A stretch of DNA of 64,000 nt from Nocardioides sp. SR21 (GCF_022761125.1 NZ_JAKWJR010000010.1:124001-188000); one strand, 5' to 3'; shown: positions 42,146 to 52,924, numbered from the stretch's first letter. The notes: generated from the letters alone by a model not told the origin. Numbers and translations: made by a program.

Positions 42146-42871
42146 TCATTCAGCCGAACGCCGCAGCGGGCTCGCCTCCGCGCCCGCGGCGTACCCCTCG
42201 GCGGCGTACAGCAGCCACGCGTGGGCGCCGGCCAGGCCACCCTCGCGGTACCCCCGCAGGTTCGACTCGTACGCCGGCCGCAGCGCGAGGTGACCGGCCT
42301 CGGGGACGACGAGCGACTTCTCGTCGACGCCGCGCGCCACCAGCACCAGCCGCTCGGCGGCCCGCGCGACGATGCCGTTGTGCGAGCCGAACGGCGCGGA
42401 GGTGGCGATCTCGGCGTGGACGACCGCCGCGACCACCAGGGCGGGCGCCTGGGTCGGCGCGGTCAGCAGCTCGCCGATGCCGCGCAGGTGGTCGGCCGAC
42501 GCGGCGTCGCGTGGCCGGCCCCGGAACGTCTCGAGCGACCCGGCCGCGGCCAGCGCGTGGATGCGGGCCAGCGCCTGCAGGGGTGAGGTGTTCATCGCCG
42601 GCGCCAGCGAGAGCAGCTCGACCGACACCCGCACGGCGTCCGCGGCGATCTCGTCGCCGGTGCCCTCACGGACCTCTGCGAGCGACGACCCGGAGCCCTC
42701 CAGCACCGCGCTGGCGTGGGCGCCGCGCAGCAGGCTCTCGGCGGTCATCTCCGGGGAGGTACGGCGCAGCCCGCGGTCGCGCAGCATCACGTCGATGCCG
42801 TCCCGGGCGGCGGCGAAGGCCGACGGCACGCCTTCGAGGGACGCGAGGGCGGCGAGCGGCTCGAGGGTCAC
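42146..42871 (-). CDS. Degenerate Fic-fold protein
   Basis: 241 residues, equivalent in place and sequence pattern to Rv3662c of M. tuberculosis. The N-terminal inhibitory-helix motif (S/T)xxxE(G/N) is present as SAVLEG at 54-59. The Fic core begins with His152, but the motif HPFxxGNGRxxR reads APFGSHNGIVAR at 159-170: the catalytic His is Ala and the ATP-contacting Gly and Arg are replaced. AMPylation by the usual mechanism is therefore unlikely; a binding or regulatory role is more plausible. GTG at 42871 is preferred over an upstream TTG, with TAACGT eight bases before it. Confidence 0.78.
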   Translation of the reverse strand: MTLEPLAALASLEGVPSAFAAARDGIDVMLRDRGLRRTSPEMTAESLLRGAHASAVLEGSGSSLAEVREGTGDEIAADAVRVSVELLSLAPAMNTSPLQALARIHALAAAGSLETFRGRPRDAASADHLRGIGELLTAPTQAPALVVAAVVHAEIATSAPFGSHNGIVARAAERLVLVARGVDEKSLVVPEAGHLALRPAYESNLRGYREGGLAGAHAWLLYAAEGYAAGAEASPLRRSAE

Positions 42872-42893
42872 AGGAGACAACGTTAACTGCGGG

Positions 42894-42899
42894 TACGGT
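42894..42899 (+). promoter_or_regulatory. Leaderless -10 box of the methyltransferase
   Basis: TACGGT, seven bases before the ATG at 42907, in the 35-bp gap to the divergent Fic-like gene. Confidence 0.45.
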
Positions 42900-42906
42900 G
42901 GGCCCG

Positions 42907-43719
42907 ATGACCGATCCCTCCCGCTCCTTCGGCTCCGTCGCGGCCGCCTACGACCGAGCCCGCCCGTCGTACCCCCGGGAGGCCGCCGACTGGCTGGTCG
43001 GCGAGCAGCCCGTCACCGTGCTCGAGCTCGGCGCCGGCACCGGGAAGCTGACCGAGGTGCTGGTCGCCGCCGGGCACGACGTCCACGCGACCGACCCCGA
43101 CGAGCAGATGCTGGAGCGGCTGCGCGAGCGGCTGCCCGACGTCCGCACGTCGGTCTCGTCCGCGGAGGCGATCCCGGCGCCGGACGCGTCGTACGACGTC
43201 GTCGTGGTCGCCCAGGCGTTCCACTGGTTCGACCACGACGTGGCGCTGCCGGAGATCGCTCGCGTGCTGAAGCCCGGCGGTCGGCTGGCCGCGGTGTGGA
43301 ACCAGCGCGACGAGCGGATCCCGTGGGTGCGCAAGCTCGGCGCGATCATCGGGACCCAGGAGAGCCTCGTGTCGGCCGAGCAGCTGGAGGCCACTCCCCT
43401 GTTCGACCCGGTCGAGGCCGAGACGTTCCGGCACTGGCAGGTCGTGGACCGTACGTCGATCCAGGACCTCGTGCTCTCCCGCTCCAACGTCGCCGTCCTC
43501 GACGAGGACGGCCGGGCCGCGAAGCTCGCCGAGGTCCTCGCGTTCTACGACGACTACGGCCGCGGCATGGACGGCATGCAGCTGCCGTACCGCGCCAGCT
43601 GCTACCGCGCGACGGTCGTGGCCGCACCCGGCGTCGTCTCGGGACAGGCCGACCAGACCAGTGCGCCCATCTCCGACGACGGCGCCGATTCGGACGTGCT
43701 GCTCATCGACTTCCGCTAG
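42907..43719 (+). CDS. Class I SAM-dependent methyltransferase
   Basis: 270 residues with a Methyltransf_11-type core. VAAAYDRARPSYP is the usual N-terminal cap, motif I is VLELGAGTGKLTEVL near residue 40, the acidic post-I residue is in VHATDPDEQML, and YDVVVVAQAFHWFDHDVALPEIARVLKPGG covers motifs II-III. The AQAFHWFD pattern is typical of small-molecule methyltransferases annotated from SCO/Rv homologues. Substrate unknown. The stop TAG doubles as part of the -10 box of the carbonic anhydrase gene. Confidence 0.87.
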   Translation: MTDPSRSFGSVAAAYDRARPSYPREAADWLVGEQPVTVLELGAGTGKLTEVLVAAGHDVHATDPDEQMLERLRERLPDVRTSVSSAEAIPAPDASYDVVVVAQAFHWFDHDVALPEIARVLKPGGRLAAVWNQRDERIPWVRKLGAIIGTQESLVSAEQLEATPLFDPVEAETFRHWQVVDRTSIQDLVLSRSNVAVLDEDGRAAKLAEVLAFYDDYGRGMDGMQLPYRASCYRATVVAAPGVVSGQADQTSAPISDDGADSDVLLIDFR

Positions 43720-43722
43720 CGT
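43717..43722 (+). promoter_or_regulatory. Leaderless -10 box of the carbonic anhydrase
   Basis: TAGCGT, six bases before the GTG at 43729. Its TAG is the methyltransferase stop codon. Confidence 0.45.
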
Positions 43723-43728
43723 CCCCGC

Positions 43729-44478
43729 GTGAGCTCCGCGCGCTGGGTCGCCCTCGGTTGCTGCGCATTGCTCGCCTCGCTGGTGACCGGCTGCTCCGGC
43801 GACGAGTCGGAGGGCACCGACAGCAGCGCCCACGACTGGAGCTACACCGACGTCGACGCGTGGGGCGACACCTGCGCGAGCGGCGACGAGCAGTCGCCGG
43901 TCGACCTCGAGGACGCCGCGGAGACCGACCTCGTGGACCTCGAGCTCGACTACCGCACCTCGCCCGCGACGGTGGTCGACAACGGTCACACCGTGCAGAC
44001 GAACCTCGAGGACGGCGGCACGATGACCCGGGACGGCGTGACGTACACGCTGCGCCAGTTCCACTTCCACACCCCGAGCGAGCACGTCGTGGGCGGTGCG
44101 GCGTACGCCGCCGAGGTCCACCTCGTGCACGAGGGCGAGGACGGCGAGCTCGCCGTCCTCGGCATCCTGGTCGAGGAGGGCGAGGCCGACCCCGTCATCG
44201 AGGACGTCCTGGCCCACGCACCCGAGGAGGGCGCCGACGCGGTGGCCACCGCCGAGCCGGTGGACGTCACCTCGTTGCTGCCCGACGGCCGGCGGACGTT
44301 CCGGTACGACGGGTCGCTCACGACTCCGCCGTGCAGCGAGGGCGTCGCCTGGTCGGTGCTCGACGAGCCGATGGACTGGTCCGCCGAGCAGATCGCCGCG
44401 TTCGCGGAGCTCCACCCCGACTCGCACCGGCCGCCCCAGCCGCTCGGTGACCGGGTGCTCGACCTCGACCGCGACTGA
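43729..44478 (+). CDS. Alpha-type carbonic anhydrase lipoprotein
   Basis: 249 residues. The signal peptide ends in a lipobox LVTGC with Cys22, so the protein is anchored outside the cytoplasmic membrane. The alpha-class core is clear: EQSPVDL near residue 54, QFHFHTPSEH with zinc ligands His112 and His114, AEVHLVH with His131, and LTTPPCSEGVAW, the hallmark near the C-terminus. Cys49 and Cys at TPPCSEG are positioned for the conserved disulfide. It interconverts CO2 and bicarbonate at the cell surface. The GTG start is supported by a leaderless promoter. Confidence 0.94.
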   Translation: MSSARWVALGCCALLASLVTGCSGDESEGTDSSAHDWSYTDVDAWGDTCASGDEQSPVDLEDAAETDLVDLELDYRTSPATVVDNGHTVQTNLEDGGTMTRDGVTYTLRQFHFHTPSEHVVGGAAYAAEVHLVHEGEDGELAVLGILVEEGEADPVIEDVLAHAPEEGADAVATAEPVDVTSLLPDGRRTFRYDGSLTTPPCSEGVAWSVLDEPMDWSAEQIAAFAELHPDSHRPPQPLGDRVLDLDRD

Positions 44479-44490
44479 CGGGCTGGACAG

Positions 44491-44898
44491 CTAGACGGCC
44501 ACCGGCTGCGGGTAGCCCGCCAGCATCAGGTCGGAGACGGTCCGCAGGGCGGCGCTCCACTCAGCCGTCATCTCGGGCGTCCACTCGGCACCGCCGAGCT
44601 CGGCCATGGCAGCGACCATGCACTCGCCCACCGCGTCGAACATCGCCGGGGTGGCGCCGTACTCGGCGTGCTTCGCACCGAGGCCACCCAGGGTGGTGGT
44701 GAGCCACTCGGGGTCGTCGAGGTGCTCGAGCACGGCCAGGACAGCGGTGCGGAGCATCGCGGCCTGGGGCCGCACGTCGGAGGAGAACATCGGCCGGACC
44801 GCCGGGTAGCGGTCGAACAGGATCTCGTAGAAGCGGGTGGTCAGGTTCTCGTCGGCATCGGCCAGCAGGAGGCCGTCCATCAGCAGGTCTGTGTTCAT
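44491..44898 (-). CDS. Single-domain bacterial haemoglobin
   Basis: Globin of 135 residues, similar to the haem domain of flavohaemoglobin and to Vitreoscilla-type globins. TTRFYEILFDRYPAVRPMF covers helices B-C with the CD1 Phe; the proximal (F8) His is His77 in GGLGAKHAEYGA. No reductase domain follows. Such globins bind O2 and dioxygenate NO. It follows the hemD-wHTH gene of the nitrite operon after a 44-bp gap, so NO detoxification during nitrite metabolism is a sensible role (inference). The gap holds CTTGCA-N7-TGCAAG, a possible regulator site. Confidence 0.88.
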   Translation of the reverse strand: MNTDLLMDGLLLADADENLTTRFYEILFDRYPAVRPMFSSDVRPQAAMLRTAVLAVLEHLDDPEWLTTTLGGLGAKHAEYGATPAMFDAVGECMVAAMAELGGAEWTPEMTAEWSAALRTVSDLMLAGYPQPVAV

Positions 44899-44919
44899 GG
44901 CCAGACCGTGCCTCGCCCG

Positions 44920-44939
44920 CCTTGCACGATCCTTGCAAG
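44920..44939 (-). promoter_or_regulatory. Inverted repeat upstream of the globin gene
   Basis: CTTGCA (44921-44926) and TGCAAG (44934-44939), 7-nt spacer, also seen as two CCTTGCA direct repeats 11 bp apart. Centre about 30 bp before the globin start. Regulator unknown. Confidence 0.35.
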
Positions 44940-44942
44940 GCC

Positions 44943-46061
44943 TCAAACACCCACCGCCAGCCGGTAGCCACGCTTGACGACGGTCTGGACGGCGCGGGTG
45001 CCGAGGGCGGCGCGCAGGCGGGCGACCGCCATCTCCACCGCGTGCTCGGAGCTCGCCGTGCCCGACGGCAGCATCGCGAGCAGCGCCTGCCGCGAGACGA
45101 CGTTCCCCGGGTTGGCGACCAGCGCCTGGAGCACCGCGGCGGGTGCCGGGGAGAGCTTCACGTCCACGCCGTCGAGGAGCACGTCGTCGCCGTGCAGCAG
45201 CAGCTGGTGGCCGCCGGCGAGCTCGATCGCGAGCCCGGACCGGCGCGACGGGAGCTCGGCCTCGAGCTGCTTGACCATCGCGGCCAGCCGGGACCGCTCG
45301 GGGTAGATCGTGGGCACGCCCCACATCTCGAACGCCGCGGCCGTCACCGGCCCCACGCACGAGGCGATCACGTCGGCCTGGAACGCCGACACCACGTCCT
45401 CGCGCCGGCCGGTCGACCCGGCCGCCTCCATGAGGGCGGCCACCGCCGGGGCGGACGTGAACGTCACCGCGTCCAGCTCCCCGTCGGCGATCAGGTCGAT
45501 CAGCTTGAACATCGGTTCGGGGTCGTCGGCGGACTCGACCCGGTAGACGGTCACCGTCGTGACGTCGGCGCCCTGCCGGCGCAGCGCGTGCGCGACCATC
45601 GACAGCGACTGACCGTGCTCCTGGACGACGATCCGCATCCCGTCGAGCGAGCGGCCGCGCAGGTGCAGCAGCACGTCCTCGAAGCACTCCGACTCCGGCG
45701 CCCACAGCTCGCGCAGGCCGTACCGTCGCAGTGCGCCCACGCTCTTCGGGCCGCGCGCCAGGATCTCCGCCGACTCCAGCGCGGCGAGCAGCTCGGGCAG
45801 CGTCCCCCACCGCTCGGCCGCCGCGAACCAGGCCTTCATCCCGATCCCGGTCGTCGCGAGGAACATGTCGACCGGCCGGCTGAGCACGTCCTCGGTCGCG
45901 GCGCGCAGCTCGTCGTCCTCGACGTGGTTCGGGTCCGTCGACAGGGCCGGCGCCCACTCGACCGTGGCGCCGCGGCGCTGCAGCAGCGCGACCTGCTCCT
46001 CGACCTTCCGCGCAGCGGTCACCCCGATGCGGAAGCCGCTCAGCGGAAGGGACTCGCTCAC
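44943..46061 (-). CDS. hemD: Uroporphyrinogen-III synthase fused to winged-helix DNA-binding domain
   Basis: 372 residues. Residues 1-260 are a HemD-like two-lobed domain (GFRIGVTAARKVEEQVALLQRRG opening, DAVTFTSAPAVAALM late). Residues 270-372 are an OmpR/PhoB-type winged helix (VKLSPAPAAVLQALVANPG, EHAVEMAVARLRAALG, VQTVVKRGYRLA). The fusion occurs beside nitrite reductase genes in mycobacteria and relatives (Rv0260c). HemD makes the uroporphyrinogen III needed for sirohaem of NirB; the DNA-binding half may regulate the operon. Whether the HemD half is still catalytic is not certain. The GTG start shares one base with the nirD stop. Confidence 0.9.
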   Translation of the reverse strand: MSESLPLSGFRIGVTAARKVEEQVALLQRRGATVEWAPALSTDPNHVEDDELRAATEDVLSRPVDMFLATTGIGMKAWFAAAERWGTLPELLAALESAEILARGPKSVGALRRYGLRELWAPESECFEDVLLHLRGRSLDGMRIVVQEHGQSLSMVAHALRRQGADVTTVTVYRVESADDPEPMFKLIDLIADGELDAVTFTSAPAVAALMEAAGSTGRREDVVSAFQADVIASCVGPVTAAAFEMWGVPTIYPERSRLAAMVKQLEAELPSRRSGLAIELAGGHQLLLHGDDVLLDGVDVKLSPAPAAVLQALVANPGNVVSRQALLAMLPSGTASSEHAVEMAVARLRAALGTRAVQTVVKRGYRLAVGV

Positions 46062-46399
46062 TAGATCTCCTGGGAAGTCTCCTGGGGGGAGCCGATCAGG
46101 ACCAGGCCGTCGTCCACCTGTACGTCGTACGTCATCACCCGGACCGCCGCGTCGTCGAGGCACTGCCCGGTCCGCAGGTCGAACGCCTGCTTGTGCATCG
46201 GCGAGGCCACGAACGGGACACCCCCACGGGTGCCCACGATGCCGCGTGCCAACACCGACGCCTGGGAGAAAGGATCCCAGTTCGACATCGCGAAGACGTT
46301 TCCGTCGTGTGTCCGGAAGATTGCGACCGCGGCGCCATCGACCAGCGCGGCGACGCCGCCCTCGACCTCGATCTGGTCGATCCGGCAGACCGGGATCAC
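46061..46399 (-). CDS. nirD: Nitrite reductase (NADH) small subunit
   Basis: 112 residues with a Rieske-like beta fold. It has lost the Cys/His iron-sulfur ligands, as usual in NirD: where a Rieske protein has CPxH, it reads SPMHKQAFDLRTGQC. It pairs with NirB in cytoplasmic NADH-dependent reduction of nitrite to ammonium. The GTG at 46399 overlaps the nirB stop by 4 bp and the stop touches the hemD-wHTH start. Confidence 0.93.
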   Translation of the reverse strand: MIPVCRIDQIEVEGGVAALVDGAAVAIFRTHDGNVFAMSNWDPFSQASVLARGIVGTRGGVPFVASPMHKQAFDLRTGQCLDDAAVRVMTYDVQVDDGLVLIGSPQETSQEI

Positions 46400-48888
46400 G
46401 GGGCACCGACCGGGATCGACTCACCGAGCGAGACGGCGGGGGCGATCTGGCCGCGCTCCTCGCGGAAGCTGATGCTCGGATCGGGTACGCCGGGTGCGTT
46501 GACGAACGACACGAACCGGGCCAGCTTCTCCGGGTCGTCGATCGTCGCCTTCCACTCGTCGAAGTAGCCGTCGACGTGCCGCGACATCGACGCCTCGAGC
46601 TCCGACCCCAGTCCGAGCGCGTCGTCGACGACGATCTCGCGGACCCGGTCCAATCCGCCGTCGAGCGAGTCGATCCACGGGGCGGTCCGCTGCAGCCGGT
46701 CGGCGGTGCGGACGTAGTACATGAGGAACCGGTCGAGGTAGCGGACCAGCGTCTCGGTGTCGAGGTCGCCGGCCAGCAGCCGGGCGTGCGCCGGGGTGGC
46801 ACCGCCGTTGCCGCCGACGTACAGGTTCCAGCCCTTCTCGGTGGCGATCACCCCGAAGTCCTTGCCGCGCGCCTCGGCGCACTCCCGGGCGCACCCGCTG
46901 ACACCGCCCTTCAGCTTGTGCGGCGAGCGGAGGCCCCGGTAGCGCAGCTCCAGGTCGATCGCGAGCTGCACGGAGTCCTGGACGCCGTACCGGCACCAGG
47001 TCGACCCGACGCAGGACTTCACGGTCCGCAGCGACTTGCCGTACGCGTGCCCCGACTCGAAGCCCGCGTCGACCAGCCGCCGCCAGATCATCGGCAGCTG
47101 CTCCATCCGGGCGCCGAACAGGTCGATCCGCTGGCCGCCGGTGATCTTCGTGTACAGCCCGAAGTCGCGGGCGACCTCGCCGATCACGATCAGCTTCTCG
47201 GGCGTGATCTCGCCGCCGGGGATGCGCGGGACGACGGAGTAGGTGCCGTTGCGCTGGATGTTGGCGAGGTAGGCGTCGTTGGTGTCCTGCAGCGTGCGGG
47301 TGCTGTCGTCGAGCACGTGCCCGCCCAGCTGCGAGGCCAGGATCGACGCGATCGCCGGCTTGCAGATGTCGCAGCCGCGGCCGGTGCCGTGCCCCTCGAC
47401 GACCTGGTCGAAGCGCGTGTACCCGTGCACCGCGACCACGTCGAACAGTTCCTGCCGGGTCAGCGGGAAGTGCTCGCAGATGCTCCTGTCGACGTCCTGG
47501 CCCTGGCTGGCGTAGTAGTCCTCGATGATCTTCTTGGTCTGCACCTTGCAGGAGCCGCAGGTGCTCCCGGCCCGCGTGGTCTCGCCGGCGGCGGCCGCGG
47601 CGATGATGTCGGCCTTCGTCACGTCGTTGCACGAGCAGACCTGCGCCTCGTCCGGGAGACCGATGTCGGTCAGACCCCGCCCGGCCGGGAGGATCAGGTC
47701 CTCGGGGTTCTCCGGCAGCTCGATCCCGGAGGCGACCATCGGCCGGAGGACGCCGTACGCCGACGCGTCACCGACGAGCACGCCGCCCAGCAGCTGCCGG
47801 CCGTCCTCGCTGATCACCAGCTTCTTGTAGACACCCGCGACGGCGTCGGAGTACACGAGCTCCAGCGCGCCGGCAGTGGTCGCGTGCGCGTCGCCGAAGC
47901 TCGCGACGTCGACGCCGAGGAGCTTGAGCTTGGTGGACATGTCCGCGCCCTCGAACGTGCCGGCGCCACCGAGCAGCGCGTCGACGACGACCTCGGCCAT
48001 GGCGTAGCCCGGGGCGACCAGGCCGTACATCACGCCGGCCGGCGCCGCGCACTCGCCGATCGCGAAGATGTGCTCGTCGCTGGTGCGGCAGTGCTCGTCG
48101 ACCAGGATGCCGCCACGCTCGGCGAGCGCGAGGTCCGCCGTACCCCCGAGCTGGTCGCGCGGCCGGATGCCCGCCGAGAACACCACCATGTCGACATCCA
48201 GCGGCTTGCGGTCCTTGAGCGCCATCCCGGTGACCTTGGTCGTGCCGAGGATCGCCTCGGTCATCGCGCCGGTGTGGACGGTCAGGCCGAGCTGCTCGAC
48301 GTGCCGGCTCAGCGTGAGACCGCCCGCCGCATCGACCTGGACGGCCATCAGCCGCGGCGCGAGCTCGACGACGTGGGTCTCGAGGCCGAGCTGGCTCAGC
48401 GCGTTCGCGGCCTCGAGGCCGAGCAGGCCGCCGCCGACGACGGCGCCGCTCTTCGCCCGCTTCGCGGCCTTCCGGATCGCCTCGAGGTCCTCGATGGTGC
48501 GGTAGACGAAGACGTTGTCGAGGTCCTTGCCGGGCACCGGCGGCACGAACGGGTACGCACCGGTCGCGAGCACCAGCTCGTCGTAGTGCAGGTCCTCGCC
48601 GGTGTTGAGCGTGATGATGCGCTGCCGCGGCGAGACCGCGACCACCGAGGCCCCGGTGCGCAGCGCGACCCTCGGGTCGTCGTACCTCCCTCCGGGCAGC
48701 AGGCTCAGCGCCTTCGCGCCGACCTCGAAGAACGACGTCAGCGCGACGCGGTCGTACGCCGGCCGCGGCTCGTCGCCGATGACCACGACGTCGTGCGTCT
48801 CCGTGAGGCCGCGCTCGATCGCGGCCTGCACGAAGCGGTGGCCGACCATGCCGTGGCCGACGACCACCAGCTTCTTGCGGACGTTCAT
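46396..48888 (-). CDS. nirB: Nitrite reductase (NADH) large subunit
   Basis: Cytoplasmic sirohaem enzyme, 830 residues, reducing nitrite to ammonium. FAD/NAD domain: VVVGHGMVGHRF near residue 8 and AVVGGGLLGLEAANAL near 148. BFD-like [2Fe-2S] domain: CSCNDVTKADI and GSTCGSCK. The C-terminal half has the ferredoxin-like and [4Fe-4S]/sirohaem cysteines: TVKSCVGSTWCRYG and GGVSGCARECAEA. The ATG at 48888 overlaps the preceding oxidoreductase (ATGA). It sits between the FAD oxidoreductase and nirD in the nitrate assimilation operon. Confidence 0.97.
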   Translation of the reverse strand: MNVRKKLVVVGHGMVGHRFVQAAIERGLTETHDVVVIGDEPRPAYDRVALTSFFEVGAKALSLLPGGRYDDPRVALRTGASVVAVSPRQRIITLNTGEDLHYDELVLATGAYPFVPPVPGKDLDNVFVYRTIEDLEAIRKAAKRAKSGAVVGGGLLGLEAANALSQLGLETHVVELAPRLMAVQVDAAGGLTLSRHVEQLGLTVHTGAMTEAILGTTKVTGMALKDRKPLDVDMVVFSAGIRPRDQLGGTADLALAERGGILVDEHCRTSDEHIFAIGECAAPAGVMYGLVAPGYAMAEVVVDALLGGAGTFEGADMSTKLKLLGVDVASFGDAHATTAGALELVYSDAVAGVYKKLVISEDGRQLLGGVLVGDASAYGVLRPMVASGIELPENPEDLILPAGRGLTDIGLPDEAQVCSCNDVTKADIIAAAAAGETTRAGSTCGSCKVQTKKIIEDYYASQGQDVDRSICEHFPLTRQELFDVVAVHGYTRFDQVVEGHGTGRGCDICKPAIASILASQLGGHVLDDSTRTLQDTNDAYLANIQRNGTYSVVPRIPGGEITPEKLIVIGEVARDFGLYTKITGGQRIDLFGARMEQLPMIWRRLVDAGFESGHAYGKSLRTVKSCVGSTWCRYGVQDSVQLAIDLELRYRGLRSPHKLKGGVSGCARECAEARGKDFGVIATEKGWNLYVGGNGGATPAHARLLAGDLDTETLVRYLDRFLMYYVRTADRLQRTAPWIDSLDGGLDRVREIVVDDALGLGSELEASMSRHVDGYFDEWKATIDDPEKLARFVSFVNAPGVPDPSISFREERGQIAPAVSLGESIPVGAP

Positions 48889-50243
48889 ACCAGGGCTCCT
48901 TCGTTCAGCAGGTCGCGGACGGCGGACAGGCAGCCGCCGCAGCCGGTGGTGGCGCGGGTGGTGTCTCGGGCCTCGTCGACCGAGGAACAGGCGCGGATCC
49001 GGCCGGCGCTGACGCCGGCGCAGGCGCAGACCTCCGCGTCGTCCGGCAGCACGACGGGGGCGGCGGTGCGCTCGGCCATCAGCAGGGCGCCGGCCTCGTG
49101 CCGGCCGAGGACCGTTCCGCGGTCGTAGTGCTGCGTGATCAGGCCGATGCGGGACAGGTCGCCGACCAGCGTGGCCGCGACGATCACGCCGTCGTGGACG
49201 ACGAGCTTGCGGTGGCTGCCGGTGACCGGGTTCGACATCTCGACCACCTCGCCCTCGGCGCGCTCCGGGTCGCCGAGCACGGCGACGTCGAGGTCGGTCG
49301 CCCGCAGCCGAGCGACGGTCCGGGCGCCGTCGTACCGGACCTCCTCGCCGTTGAGGTGCCGCGCCAGCAGCGCGGCCTGCTCCCATGCGGGCGGCACGAA
49401 GCCGGTGACCTGCGCGCCGTGCTGGGCGCAATCGCCGATCGCGTGGATGCGCGGGTCGCTGGTGCGCAGCAGGTGGTCGACGACGACGCCGCGGCGCACC
49501 TCGAGGTCGGCCCGCCGGGCCAGCGCGGTCGACGGTCGCCCGCCCGCGGTGAGGACCACGAGGTCGGAGTCGAGCGTGAAGCCGTTGTCGAGGACGAGGC
49601 CCCCGTCGGTCAGTCGGGTCGCTCGGGCGCCGGTGTAGACGGCCGTGCCGAGCCGCTTCAGGCTGCGGGCGAGCACCTCCCCGGCCTTCGCGTCGACCTG
49701 GCTGCGCAGCAGGTGGTCGCCGCCCTCCACCATCTCGGTCGTGAGGCCGCGAACCGCCAGCGCGCGGGCGACCTGGAGACCGAGCAGCCCGCCGCCGACG
49801 ACCACCGCGCTGCGCGCGTGCCCGGTGATCGAGCCCGTCGAGATCGCGGCGTCGAGCCGGAGGCAGTCGTCGAGGCTGCGGAACGCGTGCACCTTCTCGT
49901 GCAGGCGTCCGTCGAGCCGCACCACGCCGCGGATCGGCGGCAGCGAGGGGATGCTGCCGGTGGCGAGCACGAGCACGTCGTACGGCACCCGGGTGCGGTC
50001 GGCGAGCTCGACCTCCTGCTCGGCGCGGTGGATCTCCACGGCGCGGGCACCGACGCGCAGGTCGACGTCCCGCATCGGCAGCCGCAGGCTGTCGGGGCTG
50101 TGCGTGCCCTCGAGCACCGCGGACAGCAGGATCCGGTTGTACGGCGGGTGCTGCTCGTCGCCGAGCACGGTGACGTCGTGGCCCTCCAGCCCGTCGGCGA
50201 GGCGGGCGGCGGCCATGCCGGCGCCGACGATCACGATCTTCAT
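48885..50243 (-). CDS. FAD/[2Fe-2S] oxidoreductase of the nitrate operon
   Basis: 452 residues. It resembles the N-terminal half of NirB without the sirohaem part: KIVIVGAGMAAARLADGL FAD loop, VVVGGGLLGLQVARAL NAD loop near residue 147, and a C-terminal BFD-like [2Fe-2S] domain (CACAGVSAGRIRAC and TTGCGGC). It is probably the electron-transfer subunit feeding NADH electrons to the NasA nitrate reductase. The ATG at 50243 fits family starts. The frame stays open upstream through the 73-bp repeats to 50918, but that part has no protein character and I exclude it. The stop overlaps nirB by 4 bp. Confidence 0.87.
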   Translation of the reverse strand: MKIVIVGAGMAAARLADGLEGHDVTVLGDEQHPPYNRILLSAVLEGTHSPDSLRLPMRDVDLRVGARAVEIHRAEQEVELADRTRVPYDVLVLATGSIPSLPPIRGVVRLDGRLHEKVHAFRSLDDCLRLDAAISTGSITGHARSAVVVGGGLLGLQVARALAVRGLTTEMVEGGDHLLRSQVDAKAGEVLARSLKRLGTAVYTGARATRLTDGGLVLDNGFTLDSDLVVLTAGGRPSTALARRADLEVRRGVVVDHLLRTSDPRIHAIGDCAQHGAQVTGFVPPAWEQAALLARHLNGEEVRYDGARTVARLRATDLDVAVLGDPERAEGEVVEMSNPVTGSHRKLVVHDGVIVAATLVGDLSRIGLITQHYDRGTVLGRHEAGALLMAERTAAPVVLPDDAEVCACAGVSAGRIRACSSVDEARDTTRATTGCGGCLSAVRDLLNEGALV

Positions 50244-50263
50244 GCGATCCACCCCCGGCTGGC

Positions 50264-50902
50264 GGTGAGCTGGCAACCGTTCGGCCCGCAGAAACGGTTG
50301 CTGACACACCGCCCGCCTGCCTCGACCCCGGCCGGCGGTGAGCTGGCAACCATTCGGGCCACAGAAACGGTTGCTGACACACCGCCCGCCCGCCCCGCCC
50401 CCGGCCGGCGGTGAGCTGGCAACCATTCGGGCCACAGAAACGGTTGCTGACACACCGCCCACCAGCCCCACCCCCGGCCGGCGGTGAGCTGGCAACCATT
50501 CCGGCCGCAGAAACGGTTGCTGACACACCGCCCACCAGCCCCACCCCCGGCCGGCGGTGAGCTGGCAACCATTCCGGCCGCAGAAACGGTTGCTGACACA
50601 CCGCCCACCAGCCCCACCCCCGGCCGGCGGTGAGCTGGCAACCATTCCGGCCGCAGAAACGGTTGCTGACACACCGCCCACCAGCCCCACCCCCGGCCGG
50701 CGGTGAGCTGGCAACCATTCCGGCCGCAGAAACGGTTGCTGACACACCGCCCACCAGCCCCACCCCCGGCCGGCGGTGAGCTGGCAACCATTCCGGCCGC
50801 AGAAACGGTTGCTGACACACCGCCCACCAGCCCCACCCCCGGCCGGCGGTGAGCTGGCAACCATTCGGGCCACAGAAACGGTTGCTGACACACCGCCCGC
50901 CC
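50264..50902. repeat. Tandem array, nine copies of a 73-bp unit
   Basis: Units start at 50264, 50337, 50410, 50483, 50556, 50629, 50702, 50775 and 50848, exactly 73 bp apart; the ninth is partial. Units 4-8 are identical by eye. Units 2, 3 and 9 share attcgggccacag in place of attccggccgcag, and unit 1 is most diverged. Each unit holds the dyad AACCGTT-N11-AATGGTT (minus strand) and an imperfect stem ggtg...cacc. The array fills the gap between the nasA stop and the next gene. 73 bp is close to seven helical turns. Repeats abut without variable spacers, so it is not a CRISPR. Confidence 0.95.
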
Positions 50903-50914
50903 GGTGCACCGCGA

Positions 50915-52924
<2,010 letters not shown>

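Noticed and set aside
50264..50902. CRISPR array
   Set aside because: Units abut directly with no unique spacers, are 73 bp long and there are no cas genes.
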